A stretch of 32,421 nt of DNA, from NCBI GenBank assembly GCA_003254885.1, contig QANT01004504.1:1-32421 (forward strand). Direction: 5' to 3'. Numbering within the stretch: position 1 is the first letter of the stretch; every line of letters begins with the position of its first letter. This stretch comes from Purshia tridentata. Its lineage: Eukaryota; Streptophyta; Magnoliopsida; Rosales; Rosaceae. The notes under the pieces are model-generated. The model was given only the letters and a program-made list of their open reading frames with translations, had not been told where the DNA came from and made no database searches. Shown here one piece after another: positions 10,499 to 23,847 of this stretch. The position numbers and the translations under genes are program-made.

Positions 10499-11141
10499 AG
10501 GATAAGAAAAACAAACCACCGTCCTAAGGCTATTTTTTTGTTTGTTTGTTCAATTGTGTTAGTTTAGCTCATCATTACCGTCGTCTCTCAGCCCCATCCA
10601 ACCCAAGACCCAGTCCAATGCAACCTTGTTCATAAAGCATAGTTACATCCGTCTCACCTATAACCCTGGATCATAGTACAATCTACTCTCCACACATTTG
10701 CTGGTAAACAAGCGACAAAGAAGAATTAGAAGGAGAAAGTTATTACTTTGAAACCAAGGCCGTTTGTGGGATGGCTTGCTTCTCGACCGAAAGCATCTTC
10801 ATTGAATTTTAAATTTAAACGCTTGGTTTCATCAATTCTCCTTCCAAGATTTTGAATTTTATGTTGGTTTGGCTTCTTGTTAAAAGAATCAACCATTCTT
10901 GTAGATTCTTATGAGTATATGATTCCAGTTTGGCATATTTAAATTAGACAAGTCAGTTTAGTTTTTAATTAACCAACTTGTTTTTCTTTTAATAAATCAA
11001 TCAATAAATTTGTCCATGTTATTGAAAGTACCTCCAGAGTTCCAGGTACAGCTCTGCTTAGAAAACATTAGCGAGGTAGCCCACTTGTATATATACCTGT
11101 TGTTCAGTGAGCTTTACCTGCAAAAAAAAAGTCAACTGAAA
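10499..11141 (+). other. Upstream region of the double-bond reductase gene
   Basis: Non-coding sequence between the NPF gene and the reductase. TATATATA at about 11088-11095 is a possible TATA box but lies only about 50 bp before the start codon, implying a very short leader. An upstream ATG at 11016 is in frame with no stop, but the resulting N-terminal extension does not fit the family. Confidence 0.5.
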
Positions 11142-12671
<1,530 letters not shown>

Positions 12672-12775
12672 ACAAATTTGGAATGAGCATTAATTTTACC
12701 TGCAATAGTTTCACAAATAAGAGCAAACAGAACTATGTCCTGGAAAGGTCCATTTTTTCATGCAACACTCATATA

Positions 12776-12886
12776 ATCAGGTGCTTAATTAGTTAGAGGT
12801 CAGTTCTGCAAATTGCATGATCCAAATGAAAAAAAACAAATTTGTGAGAACCAACCAATGTATCAGGTGCTTAATTAGTTAGAGGT
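12776..12886 (+). repeat. 25-bp direct repeat after the reductase gene
   Basis: An identical 25-bp sequence containing CAGGTGCTTAATTAGTTAG occurs at 12776-12800 and 12862-12886, 86 bp apart and about 105 bp after the reductase stop. It could be a small duplication or the scar of an insertion; nothing recognisable lies between the copies. Confidence 0.85.
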
Positions 12887-15212
12887 TTTCCATGTTCTAC
12901 AATGCAATTAATATCAAATTTATTGCATTAATTTAAAGAAATCATATAGCTTTAGCAAGGAAGATGATAGTTCTATTGGTATTGCAAATCTTTATATATC
13001 TTGATTCTATTAACTTCCATTCAACAATAACTCACTTGCATATATAACGCGTGTGCACATACATTGGGCCGATAAGCCTTTATACCCATTTCATTCAGAG
13101 ATATATGATCATAACAAAAACAGAAGACGGAAACAATGGTAATGAATTGGAAGAGAATAAACTACAATTCTATCAGCACAAAGAGAAAAACCTGCATGGT
13201 TGTGGCCAAGATTCAACATCAGATAATTGAATCATAGTAACATCGCTGGTAGTATCCTACTACTTTGCGATATGATTCAGTCTTGGGAAATATATGCAAC
13301 AAAGAACGGAGAAAGAATGAGGAAAAATATGGCTGGAGGAAGAAACTGTGTTAACAACTTAACGTGATTTAAAAAAAATAAAAATAAAAATTGTAATAAA
13401 TTATATGTTAACTGATATGATATGACATGTCTTATTATTTGAGTAAAGTGAATTTAATGAAAGCATAAAACAACACTTCTAAAGGTAAAGAAGCCGAGAA
13501 CCAGAAAAGAAAAAAAGAAGGCTTGCTTTAATGATCAATAATTGGTAATCGATGCAAGGTGACCTTTAATCTACCCAGACAATTTGAAACCAAATCCTGA
13601 TTGGAATATACCACCTAATACAGCTCTAGTTTTTGAGAGTTAAGACAAATGGCGAACGCTACGGCTAGACAGGAGAGGCATCGCCAAGTACCCCAAAACA
13701 GAGTTCTTACAGGTGGACATGAATCATCTCTTTCTGCTTCTCATATGGGTGGTGGCCCAATCATTTCCTTCGCCAGTGGGCCCAATCTACCATACATTGT
13801 GATTGAGACCCAATGACCCGTAAAGCTGCTATGATGAACAATTACCCGAGAGGAAGAAAGTCAAGAAGCTCCCTGTTAATTTCCTATTATTTTCCAACTC
13901 CATGACCCACTATCATTGCCATTTAGTTTCTCCGTGATTTTGGGGCCTGGATTCATCATTCATCTTTCTTTCAAAGTTCAAAAAGGGGAAAACTTTGCCA
14001 GTTCTGCAATAATTTGGGAAAGGAGTTTGAGACCGAGTGCTGACTCACAGTCCCAATATCAAAATACATATGGTAAATGGAAAAATTACGTGTTGAAAAA
14101 TGACCTTGGCGTGATTCATCGGTTAATAATCCAAAGTAGTTCTAAATCTGGTGTAACTGGCACTTAATGCTTCAGCCAAATTCCCTATCTAACTTGTATG
14201 AAAACTGTTGCCCAAATCACATCTCTCTTGCTTAAACTTATAGAAGAGTGATCAGAATTCACACCAAAGTTCCAGGGGTAACATGTGAACCATCTTTTAC
14301 ATTTATTAGATAATACAGGCACACTATGTAACAAAGAATGTCCTGAAAAATAACCCCCACCAGGCACCAACCAGCGTGAGAATTCATACAAAGACCCAGC
14401 AAAATAGAAGATAAAAGAAATGCTGAACAGCATCTATGACATTGGTATTCAACTCAACCAAAATTCGACAAGCATTTTACTGGATTGCCAATACATGCAT
14501 GGCAGAAGAAATATACAGCGCCACTTCCTTCTAAACTAACTAATATAAATGTGCATTTGAAGCAGTAAATTGACTTTAAACCCAAAATAAGATTATGATG
14601 GGAAATTGTTACTGAAGGTGGCATCTAGATAGTATCAAAGGTAGCATATCTGGTTATGCGCAATTGAGCTATTACTTGTCTTCTAGTTCCCAGTTATGCT
14701 TTCCTACTAGGCTAGATGTTTTACTCGTTTACTTTCCAGTTCAATATATACTCGTAAATTCGTAATACAAATGATATAAAACTTATACTGAAATAGTATA
14801 AAAATAGGGCACTAACAGCATGTAAATAGTAGACGAAAACTACATAGAGAGTATATAATTCAGTATGAAAAGCCTATGCATAATGACTGATACTCAAAGA
14901 GTTCAAACCCTCTACATTAAGTAATCAAGAGTCTCGAAATATTTATGATTTCCTACTCACAAAGATAAATTACCCCAGTAAATTGGGTTGAACACAGCTA
15001 AATTGAACTGTTAAATGTAAAGTAAAAATGACTAAAAACGAAGAGTAACACATAACTATCTAACACCACATAACCAGAACAATAGCTGCCATGTCTAGAC
15101 AAGCAACAACCCAATTGGTACACTGGGTTTCCATTGCTCTTTCTCAATTCTCTTAAATGTAATTCCTCATTTCCTTTTCCAGATACAATCTTGGAGTTAC
15201 CCAATAGAAAAA
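12887..15212. other. Spacer between the reductase and the translocator gene
   Basis: About 2.3 kb without a supportable gene apart from the repeat core at 13048-13114. A 55-codon open frame begins with ATG at 13649 and another frame runs 13916-14167; neither shows a family signature. The right-hand few hundred bases should contain the 3' UTR of the minus-strand translocator. Confidence 0.55.
13048..13114 (+). repeat. Upstream repeat core, copy 2
   Basis: The second copy of the segment described at 10431. It matches best over GGCCGATAAGCC, TTTATACCCATTTCATTCA and AGATATATGATCAT. It lies about 380 bp downstream of the reductase stop, where the promoter of a further tandem reductase copy would be, but no reductase exon follows it. 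Confidence 0.7.
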
Positions 15213-16250
15213 TCAATCCTCTGGTTCACTCTTCCTTCCATTTCCTTCCCCATCTTTCACCTCTAACAACCTCCCAGCCTCCACATTGTCCTGCTGAGCC
15301 TTCTTCTGTGCCTCAGCGGCCTTCAGTGCCTGCAATTTGGCATGGTTGTAATAGGCAACCCCGGCGAACGCAACCAGATATCCAATCAAATTAATGGGTG
15401 TCACCGTATCCTTAATCACAGACCAAGAAAAGGCAATCAAAAGCCAATCCTTGACAACCCCAGCAACATTCATAGTCAAAGCAGAGGTCTTTCCCACCAA
15501 CAGAAACACAGCGAGATTCAAAGCAAACGCACACACCGAATTCGTCCCGAAAATCACGAAATCGAAATGAAAACTGGAGGTCTCCTTCAACACCGGAAAC
15601 TCAACAATGACCCAGGGGATACACAGGAACACAAAACAACAGGGCGCAACATAGTAAAGCGAAGTAATGGGGTTCAAACTAATACCCTTAGCATTAAGCA
15701 GAATCTGAATCAGAACCAACCTCGTGGCCTCGAAAGCAACAGCCAACAGCTGCAAAGTCACCCCCCAAGAATTGAACTTGGCTTCTCCGTAAGCGGCGAT
15801 GGCAACGCCAACAGAGATCGAAACCATGTTCAACATGGTGTCGCTTTTAAAGGGGTCTTTTTTCAACAAAACCCCAATTGAATAAACCGCGACGGGCATG
15901 AGGGCTTTGAGCATCTGGATGAAGGAGACCGAGAGAAAGATGTAGGCAGAGTTCGAGAACCAGAGCGAGAGCGCGTAGAGAGCTCCGATGGGTACCACGG
16001 ACTTGAGGTAGAGGTCACGTGACATGGAGACGGGCTCGACGAGCTTGAAGACGCGGACGAGGAGGTAAGCGAGGGAGGAGCAGAAGGCCATGTGGATCAT
16101 GGTGAGCGAAATCGGGTACGGCCAGTTGTACATCTTGCGGTCGAGGATGTACTTGTTGTATACAATGACAGTGAAGCTGAGGAAGATCCATACGGCAACG
16201 TATGTGTAGGAGAGGAGGACCTTCTTCACCACGCCTTCTGAAAGCCCCAT
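15213..16250 (-). CDS. Sugar-phosphate/phosphate translocator-like (TPT/DMT) protein
   Basis: An intronless gene for a 345-residue multipass carrier of the triose-phosphate translocator / nucleotide-sugar transporter superfamily. By recall it is closest to the Arabidopsis At4g32390/At2g25520 group. Visible features: [19 protein letters not shown] in the first membrane helix, [23 protein letters not shown], the [15 protein letters not shown] block, [31 protein letters not shown] and [16 protein letters not shown], followed by a charged cytosolic tail (about 310-345). There is no chloroplast transit peptide, so a Golgi/ER membrane location is likely; the substrate is undefined in this clade. 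The ATG at 16250 is chosen because family members begin there ([10 protein letters not shown]); an in-frame ATG 75 bp upstream would add a polar leader that overlaps a telo-box. Codon choice is GC-richer than in the neighbours. Confidence 0.93.
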   Translation of the reverse strand: MGLSEGVVKKVLLSYTYVAVWIFLSFTVIVYNKYILDRKMYNWPYPISLTMIHMAFCSSLAYLLVRVFKLVEPVSMSRDLYLKSVVPIGALYALSLWFSNSAYIFLSVSFIQMLKALMPVAVYSIGVLLKKDPFKSDTMLNMVSISVGVAIAAYGEAKFNSWGVTLQLLAVAFEATRLVLIQILLNAKGISLNPITSLYYVAPCCFVFLCIPWVIVEFPVLKETSSFHFDFVIFGTNSVCAFALNLAVFLLVGKTSALTMNVAGVVKDWLLIAFSWSVIKDTVTPINLIGYLVAFAGVAYYNHAKLQALKAAEAQKKAQQDNVEAGRLLEVKDGEGNGRKSEPED

Positions 16251-16301
16251 CTTTGTTTGCCTTGCCCAGTGAATTGAATTTTGTGGGTTTGATTGGATCT
16301 G

Positions 16302-16317
16302 AAACCCTAACCCTAAA
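16302..16317 (-). promoter_or_regulatory. Telo-box in the translocator leader
   Basis: AAACCCTAACCCTAAA on the plus strand, about 50 bp before the translocator start codon. Telo-boxes (AAACCCTAA) are known near the transcription starts of plant growth-related genes. Function here is inferred from motif and position only. Confidence 0.55.
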
Positions 16318-16574
16318 GCTCGCACTGGGATTTAAATAAGGGAAGGGGAAGGAGAAGGAGATGAATCCAAGTCAATGAGAAAGTATGAAAGACTGAAAGG
16401 GAAGGAGACAAGAGTTACAGTTTGAGTAGGAGTTGGGCTTTGTAATGGGCTTTCCTGGATGTTAGTAAGAGTTTTTTGACTAAATTATAAATAATGTGAG
16501 TTGCTTCATATTATTGGGGTTTTAAAATTAATTAGGGATTCACAAAATGCATTTTGGTTGATTGGGGCATTAAA

Positions 16575-16640
16575 TAGTGTGATTTACTCCATTTTAACCA
16601 TCTTTATAGTGTGATTTACTTCCATTTTAACCATCTTTGT
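16575..16640. repeat. ~32-bp tandem duplication
   Basis: TAGTGTGATTTAC, then TCCATTTTAACCATCTTT, occurs twice in a row, starting at 16575 and 16607, with one extra T in the second copy. Confidence 0.9.
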
Positions 16641-17264
16641 CTTGCTTTCCTTTTCTGGTAGGAATCAAATCTAAATAAAGTAATGCGTTTGTTAAGTGAA
16701 GCAACTATTAGTTATGCTTATGGGTCATTTTATGAAATTATCCTAGACTCTTTATTGCCAAAATGATTAACGTTAGTGTTAAAAACACCCCAAAATAGTT
16801 ATTTGCAATTTTCTAGCTATTTATGATATAATTTATAGAAAATAACTGCAGTATAGTGTTTTAATATAGAGAGATTTATGTACGAAGGTATATGAGTTTC
16901 TAAAAAATAATTGTTGTTCTACAATATCCTAACTGTTAATATCTGATTTTTAGTTCAATCATTAAGATATATCCTAATATAACCAAGCAACTTCATAATT
17001 TTGTTACATTCTGCTAAATATTAGTTCAATCATATTTACTCAAAATTTTCTAAAGCATATGGACACCTTCAACGCAATGCAGGTTGAAAAATCTACCATT
17101 GAATCGTGTCCCTGTAAAAAGTAGTCCCCAATTTGACACGGATTAGGAGTTTGTCCAAGAGGGTATTGACTAATATTAAGGCTTTGAGATCAGAACTTGG
17201 AACTTGAAGAAAAAGAAAAAGACTGAATTAGCTCACAATTAATGGCGAAGACTCGGAAGCTGAC

Positions 17265-17320
17265 TTGAAGGGTTCTCTTTGCGTGTGTTGAAGGGTTCTC
17301 TTTGTGTGTGTTGAAGGGTT
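17265..17320. repeat. 23-bp tandem repeat, 2.4 copies
   Basis: The unit TTGAAGGGTTCTCTTTG followed by YGTGTG starts at 17265 and 17288, with a partial third copy from 17311. One C/T difference separates the two full copies. Confidence 0.9.
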
Positions 17321-17914
17321 GTAAACTTGTAATGCTGACTTGAAGCTTCAGCATTTAGCCAATGACTCCATCACAATGGCATTCACCAATCACCAGTCAC
17401 CACCCTTCACCCCAGTCTCCACATGGCTACATTACCATTTTTTGTGCTGTTATGTCTGAAATTGACATCATCATAGAAAGCCCTATTTTCATGATGGGCA
17501 TGAAATGGGCCTAAAATTTTATTTTCATCCACATTCTTGGTCCCTGGGAAAGAGGCCCAAGATCTCTTGATGGTCCAAGAGAGAGAGGAAAGGGCTTAAA
17601 ATTAAATAGTCCACTTGCCAAAATATGGATGTAACCACTCTCCAACAACCTAGGGTTTTAGCTAGCAGGCACTATCCAACAACAAAAGTATATGTTTCTG
17701 TTGGAAAATATCTGAAGATAATTATACTGATTGACACTCAAATATGTTAAAAAGAAAAGGGGAAATTTCTATAATAAAGCCATGGACAATCATTATTAAA
17801 CATTTAAACCAAAGTGCCATGAATGTTCAATGTCAATGTCTTTATAATGATTTCCAATCCTTGTGACCCAAAAGAAAAAAAAAAAAGAAAAAAAAAAGGG
17901 AAAAAATAATGAAC

Positions 17915-17915
17915 N
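17915..17915. other. Unresolved base (N) in an A-rich tract
   Basis: A single N sits between two near-identical A-rich units that each end in AATAATGAAC, at about 17898-17914 and 17916-17940. It looks like an assembly or consensus uncertainty in a low-complexity tract, so the copy number there is unreliable. Confidence 0.95.
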
Positions 17916-18530
17916 AAAAAAAAGGAAAAAAATAATGAACAAAGCAGTGTGTATGGCCCACCTAAATAGGACACAAGGAATTATTTTTTCCAGCTAATTA
18001 GCTCTAACCCTCTATATCTGACCATAGAATGACAACGCGTGTTGATTCTTCTTCAATAGCAATGGTCCGCATGGTGCTAATGGACTCACCACACTGCAAA
18101 AGTCACTCTAAAAAGCTTCTCTAATACCACACATACAGTGACAACAGTCCCTCTCACTTTCTCTCTCTTTCACAGTCTCACTGCAATCACATTCTAAGAA
18201 ATCTTAAATAAAATAAATCACATTCTCTTAAATCATAATCTTATTCCACAGCCATAAATACCCACTAAAGGCACTAACCAGAAACATTAATTATCGATCA
18301 AATTGATTCATTCATTCCGTGAACCCCACCAACCAGGTGAGCAACCAAGCACAGATCCCCCGGCGCACTTTCCCATATCCTACGCCGCCCAACCCAAAAC
18401 CCAAACTCACTCTCTCCCTTCCTTCCATACCGATATAATTTATTTTTACTAAGAAGCACAAAAAGCTCTCATTTTTCTTCTTCTTACTAGCTTTGGTTTC
18501 TGTTCTTGTTTTGTTGTTGGGCTTGTCGGC

Positions 18531-21206
18531 ATGGAGACCAACAAGCCACAGAAGAAGAAGAAGTGGTTTTTACCATTGGTGCTTTCTCTGTTGCTTTCTA
18601 CTTTGCTTGTATTCATCACTGTTTTCACTTCTTCTAGCTCATATTCTTCAAGATTGTACAAGACCCATGTGAAAAACGAGCTCCCACATTTCGTTGAGTC
18701 GAAGTTAAAGGTTTCAGCTACTTCCAAGGACCCAGTGCCCAGATTGGCCTACTTGATCTCTGGCTCAGTGGGGGACGGTGAGAGCTTGAAGAGGACCTTG
18801 AAGGCTTTGTACCATCCTAGGAATCAGTATGCTGTGCATTTGGACCTTGAGGCCTCTGCTGAGGAGAGATTGGACTTGGCCAAGTTTGTGAGGAATGAGC
18901 CGCTGTTTTACAAGTTGGGAAATGTTAGAGTGGTGGTGAGGGCCAATTTGGTGACTTACAGAGGCCCCACTATGGTTACCAATACGCTTCACGCTGCGGC
19001 CATTTTGTTGAAGGAAGGTGGAGATTGGGATTGGTTTATCAATTTGAGTGCGTCTGATTATCCTTTAGTGACCCAAGATGGTAATTACTAGGCCTTTTAC
19101 GCAAAATTTCCTTTTGACCTCTCTGATTCTTTGAACAAGTTATTGTCTGATTTGGTTATATTATTAAATTGGTTCCTTGACATGCTAAAATGTGTACAAT
19201 GGGTAATTTACAGTTCTTTTTTTAATTTGTTATTGTGTTCCTTTTCTTTAATGGGAGTGGGAACTGGATTTTGCTTATTATGGATTGCATTGGTGCATTG
19301 GCTGTTTTCTTTTATAATGCAATTAATGGGTGTAAAGCCTCAGCTATTTCCATTTCACAAGCTATTGTTTTTAGCTTTGTTACTAATTTTGCTGTTCTGC
19401 ATTAATGCATTGGATTTCTTGGTTTCCCAGTTTGTTTTGGTAACTATAAAGCAGTTTGCATACTTAACTATTGTTGCTTTTCTCATTTCTAACTGTAATG
19501 AAGCATTCAGATATTGCAATTGTAGCGTGCGGGTGTGAGCGCATTCTCCAACTGTCCATCCTGTTTTTTCATTAATTTTGTTTATTTATTTGGTGCAATA
19601 AACAGTACTAATTTAGTGAATAAGCTGCATGGTCATACCCTAATGCCTTACTTACGTGTCTGTTATTCCTGTGCCACAGATCTGCTTCATGTCTTCTCAT
19701 CCATCCCAAGAAATCTTAATTTTATTGAGCATACCAGTGACATTGGCTGGAAGGAGTATGTGACTCATCTCGACTCCTTTAGTAATTTTCGGTTTTTATT
19801 ACGTTCAAAAATATGGCACACTGTCTGCAAAGTTATTATAAAGCTGCTCCTAAAAGGTTGAAATTCCATGAACCCCACAGGTATCAGAGAGCAAAACCTG
19901 TTATAATTGATCCCGGTCTGTATAGCCTGCAAAAATCAGATGTATTCTGGGTGTCACAGAAAAGGAGCGTGCCAACTGCTTATAGGCTGTTTACAGGTGA
20001 AAATATCTGCTTCTGGTGCTTACCATCTGCCTGTTGTTTCCTACACCTACTTAATGATTATTGATCTTTCACAAGATAGAACGTCAAAGTAGTCTTCTAA
20101 AAAAAAAATTTTGTGAATAACTAGTTAAACACAAGGTTTATTGCTAAGGATGGGATATTAGACTCCAAAGTATGATTTAAGGCCAATACAAGTGATATAC
20201 ATATTATAACTATTGAAACAATTATCTGCATCTCAGAGAAGTTTGAACTATTTTTTAGCACACATCTGGTTGGTGTTTGGAAACATGTTACATCTTATGT
20301 ATGGCTGTTAAAGTATAAAGTGCACTGCTTATACTGTTCTGCATCATAAGTACATAACGACTGCCTTCTGCAAGTTTAAGAATATTAATCAATACATCCT
20401 GAATAAGTAAAACCATGAACTATTAATCAATATTTTCATGTGAGGGTATAATTTTTTTTTTCCTTTCAGTTTATGTATTGCTTGTAGATATATGAGGTGA
20501 TTTTAAAATTTGATGCCACTTAGCATGGTCGTGAACAATTTATCTATTGAATCTGCACTCTACCTTAATTTTCTTGTCATCTGTCACTATTATAGCCAGG
20601 ATTTGAATTCAGTTATTCAACTTCAAGTCAAAGTCCCCCCATACATTTTAACAAATACCTGATTTTGCGCTCTGCTCAATAATTTCCTCAGGTTCTGCTT
20701 GGATGATGCTCTCTCGTCCTTTTATAGAATATATTTTATGGGGTTGGGACAACCTTCCAAGGATAGTCCTAATGTATTATGCCAACTTTCTGTCTTCACC
20801 AGAAGGGTATTTCCACACGGTCATCTGCAATGCTGAGGAGTTTCGAAACACTACTGTGAACCATGATCTCCACTTCATATCATGGGACAACCCCCCAAAG
20901 CAGCATCCGCATTTCCTCGTCAATGATGACTACCAGCGCATGGTAGACAGTAATGCACCCTTTGCTAGGAAATTTGGCAGGAACGAGTCAGTTCTTGGCA
21001 GGATCGACTCTGAGCTTTTAGGCTGCAATGCCGACGGATTTGTACCTGGTGGATGGCTTAGTACTCAAGGGGACGCAAATGTAACTTTTCCAGATTACAT
21101 AAAAAACATCACTACTCTTCGGCCAGGTCCAGGTGCTGAAAGGCTAAAACGTCTTATCACTGGTTTGATATCTGCAGAGGATTTTCATACAAAGCAATGC
21201 ACCTGA
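18531..21206 (+). CDS. GT14 beta-glucuronosyltransferase (GlcAT14-like)
   Basis: A Golgi type II membrane glycosyltransferase of CAZy family 14. Characterised GlcAT14 enzymes add glucuronic acid to the galactan chains of arabinogalactan proteins. Exons: 18531-19080, 19680-19755, 19881-19996 and 20692-21206, all GT-AG, giving 418 residues; GlcAT14A is about 447. Visible features: a short basic cytosolic tail (KPQKKKK), one membrane anchor (about 13-33), a stem region, then the Branch domain. That domain has RLAYLISGSVGD, YHPRNQYAVHLD, DWDWFINLSASDYPL, NFIEHTSDIGWKEYQRAK, FTGSAWMMLSRPFIEY, SPEGYFHTVICNAEEF and a C-terminal WGWDNLPR/PGGWL region. The exon 2/3 junction splits a Glu codon and uses a consensus GTATGT donor. 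Acceptor specificity within the subfamily cannot be told from sequence. Confidence 0.92.
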
Positions 21207-21663
21207 CACCTGAGAGTCTGGATGAACAACTACGAGAATCTTTTATATCTATTGGCAGACTATTGATCTTAGTTCATATTAATAATAGCTGACGAGGCAA
21301 ATAGCAGGCTATGGGAACTTTAGTGGGGAAGAGAAGTTACTACCTACCCAGCATATATGCATCACCTTTCTGGTAATATTCAACACGATATTCTTCTAGG
21401 TTTTTTTTTTTTTTGGTCAAAAGCTGAAATTGTACTTTAATGTATTACTTAGTTTTACATAATGATAAGTCTTGTTACTTGAGCATTGCGCAAAGTATGC
21501 TAAGTTTCCATATGTTATTCATCAAGAGAAAATAATATAAAGATTAAAAAAAATTGAGAATCGAACCATTTAAATATGGCATGGTGACATTACAATATGC
21601 AAAAATACATCAAAGAGAGGTAGTTAGTCGACTCTATGCATCCCCTTCTAACTCAGTTCACTG
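21207..21663. other. Convergent 3' spacer between the GlcAT14 and PPR genes
   Basis: About 450 bp between two convergent genes, holding both 3' UTRs. A run of 14 T residues lies at about 21401-21414. No other feature was recognised. Confidence 0.6.
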
Positions 21664-23331
21664 TCAAGATCTTATACCAAATCTAATTTCCTCCAAATTC
21701 ACCATTTTACAAAAGGAATCAAGCATATTGCAGATCTCTTCTGCTTGTGGATGACAAAGATCACCAACAAGGAACTCTTCAGCCACTCCATTTACCTCTA
21801 TCACACTGGAACCAGGTTTCTTCTTCATTCCCGCATTTGAGATCATATTTCTAACTCTCTTAGCCTCCAAATTCCATCCAGCTTCCTTGTACATGTTATA
21901 TGAAAGAACATGAATACCACAATCAGCTAGCCGCATACCAGCGAGCTTTTTCCAAATTCTGTCCCCAACATCAACATTTCCATGAACTCTACACGCACTA
22001 AGTAATGCTCCCCACACATTGACATCCCCTCTTCCTAGTCCTCCCATCTTGTCCTCTACAAACTTCTCAGCTTCCTCCACCATGCCTGCTCTAGCCAAAA
22101 GGTCAACAACACATGCATAGTGCTGAAGCCCGGGTTTAACTCCGTAAAGGGTATCCATTTGATCAAACAATTCAAGGCCCTTGCCAACCATTTTTGCATG
22201 CGTACAAGCAGTGAGAAGAGCAACAAATGTGGCCTCTGTGGGCTGAATCCTATCTACAACCATTGTATTGAAGAGTTCAAGTGATTTCCTTGCATCCCCA
22301 TTCAATGCAACCCCAGCAATCATAGCATTCCATGCTCTGGCATCCTTATTTGGAATGCCTTCAAAGACCCATAAAGCTGCTTCCACATAGCCACATTTTG
22401 AGTACATATCAACCAATGCAGTGGCCAATATCGTATTTGACTGAAGATTGTACCGTTTAGCATAGGAGTGTACCCACAATCCTTGCGTTACCGCACCAAG
22501 ATGAGCAGAGGCAGTGAGCACACTAACAAGAACCGATCCATTAGGCTTTGTGCCTATTTCTTGCATTTGCCTAAACAAAGAAAGCACCTCCCTGAAGTTG
22601 CTCACCCGCGAATATGCAGCCATCAATGCACTCCACGATATAACATTCTTCTCAGGCATTTCATCAAACAAGGCTCTCGCATTCTCAACATCACCCATCT
22701 TCCCATACCCGTCAATCATTGCCGTCCACACCACCACATCCCTATTTGGACTTCTATCAAACAACAACTTTGCAGTTTCCATGTCATGAATTACAGAGTA
22801 AAACTCAATTAGCGCGCTAACAACAAAAGGGTCGTCACAATACCCGAATTTAACGACATGGGCATGAATTAAACGACCAGTGAACTTGGAATTCGGGACG
22901 AGAATCGTACACGCTTTGATCAATGGCGGCAAAGTATAGTTATTAGCAACAAACCCATGATTCAGCATGTCTAAGTAGCATAAAATAGCGGGTATTGGCG
23001 TATGTGATTGAACATGTCCTCGGACCATGGTGTTGTACATAAAGGTGTTGCGGTGATGCTGATGCCTGAAAATTGAGCAAGCGTAGGAAAAGACAGATGC
23101 ATTTTCAGAGGTTGCGGCCGCCGAGAGGAGCGGTGCGATGGTATACGGGTTTTGGTGTAGGTGGGTTGTGAGGAGGTGGGCGTGAACTTGCTTGAGTTGG
23201 TTTAGGGTTGTGCAGTTTTTTGTGAGGGAGATAATATCGTTACTTTTAACGGTTTTTTGAATCATTTGAAATGGGAATTGGAGTTGGGAGTTAGGACAAA
23301 GTGGCAGCTCTTCTGAGATTAAAATGATCAT
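21664..23331 (-). CDS. PLS-class pentatricopeptide repeat protein with E domain
   Basis: An intronless gene for an RNA-binding PPR protein of up to 555 residues. PLS-class members act mostly in mitochondrial or plastid RNA editing. The N-terminal quarter has the LNQLKQVHAHLLTTHL start typical of the class. Repeats follow: NTFMYNTMVRGHVQ, DVVVWTAMIDGYGKMGDVENA, NVISWSALMAAYSRV, the L-type NTILATALVDMYSKCG, DARAWNAMIAGVALNG, and GLQHYACVVDLLARAGMVEEA. The C-terminus carries E/E+ motifs (VWGALLSACRVHGN, GMKKKPGSSVIEVNGVAEEF, HPQAEEI). There is no DYW deaminase, so if it edits RNA it would need a partner deaminase. The start is uncertain: the Met at 23331 gives the full frame, while one at 23265 (MIQKTVKS) would be 533 residues and may fit organelle targeting better. 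The editing site is unknown. Confidence 0.92.
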   Translation of the reverse strand: MIILISEELPLCPNSQLQFPFQMIQKTVKSNDIISLTKNCTTLNQLKQVHAHLLTTHLHQNPYTIAPLLSAAATSENASVFSYACSIFRHQHHRNTFMYNTMVRGHVQSHTPIPAILCYLDMLNHGFVANNYTLPPLIKACTILVPNSKFTGRLIHAHVVKFGYCDDPFVVSALIEFYSVIHDMETAKLLFDRSPNRDVVVWTAMIDGYGKMGDVENARALFDEMPEKNVISWSALMAAYSRVSNFREVLSLFRQMQEIGTKPNGSVLVSVLTASAHLGAVTQGLWVHSYAKRYNLQSNTILATALVDMYSKCGYVEAALWVFEGIPNKDARAWNAMIAGVALNGDARKSLELFNTMVVDRIQPTEATFVALLTACTHAKMVGKGLELFDQMDTLYGVKPGLQHYACVVDLLARAGMVEEAEKFVEDKMGGLGRGDVNVWGALLSACRVHGNVDVGDRIWKKLAGMRLADCGIHVLSYNMYKEAGWNLEAKRVRNMISNAGMKKKPGSSVIEVNGVAEEFLVGDLCHPQAEEICNMLDSFCKMVNLEEIRFGIRS

Positions 23332-23847
23332 AGCCGTCAGATTTTAGGACTTTAAAAAGTCATAGCTCTTGTCAGGCGTGGACTTTTTTTTAATAAAGAC
23401 AAGTATATGATATGAGTTTTTTTGCTGAAAAAACAATTCACCCTCCGAAAGGACAGAAATTGTAAATAATGGTTGGTTGTGCTGCTTTTCTTTTTTGTTT
23501 ATTTCTTTTCCTTGTTTGGCCCATTAAATTTGTAAAATAAACCTCAACTACTTAGGCACCTGCTTATTTAATAAGTTCTGCCTTTTTCATAAATTTGTCA
23601 ACTTTTTAGTTGTGGAGTCCTTATCAGATTTTATATGATTATAAATAGTGTTACATTACATCAAGTTGATTCCAAAAATGCAGCCCAAACATGGACCTTT
23701 TCGGACATATATATAGTTCTGTTTTCTCTTATTTGTGAAACAATTGCAGAATTAGTGCCGGTAGAAGCAACCACAGTTACTAGTCCAATGCTCATTTTCC
23801 AATTTGTAAATCAACTATCAAGCAAATGAGATTTTGAGTTCATATGT
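23332..23847. other. Spacer between the PPR gene and the reductase relic
   Basis: AT-rich sequence that should include the PPR promoter (minus strand). A 64-codon open frame at 23635-23829 on the plus strand has no recognisable content. Confidence 0.55.

Larger units (their letters stand above)
16326..18530. other. Divergent intergenic region between the translocator and GlcAT14 genes
   Basis: About 2.2 kb separating two divergently transcribed genes, so it should hold both promoters. It contains two small tandem repeats, an A-rich tract with one unresolved base, and a pyrimidine-rich stretch (CTCACTTTCTCTCTCTTTCAC, about 18152-18172) typical of a plant core promoter Y-patch before the GlcAT14 gene. 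No gene was recognised in it. Confidence 0.6.

Noticed and set aside
11016..11141. Upstream in-frame ATG extending the reductase by 42 residues
   Set aside because: The extension is unlike any family N-terminus, and a likely TATA-like sequence lies within it; MEVENRYITTK at 11142 fits the family start.
13916..14167. 83-codon open frame on the plus strand
   Set aside because: No recognisable motif, no splice partner and no conserved feature; chance open frame.
15342..15881. 179-codon open frame on the plus strand
   Set aside because: Antisense shadow of the translocator gene, low in complexity (Asn/Gln/His-rich) and without domains.
19131..19538. 135-codon hydrophobic open frame on the plus strand
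   Set aside because: It lies wholly inside the first GlcAT14 intron. The T-rich intron translates to Leu/Phe-rich sequence that mimics a membrane protein.
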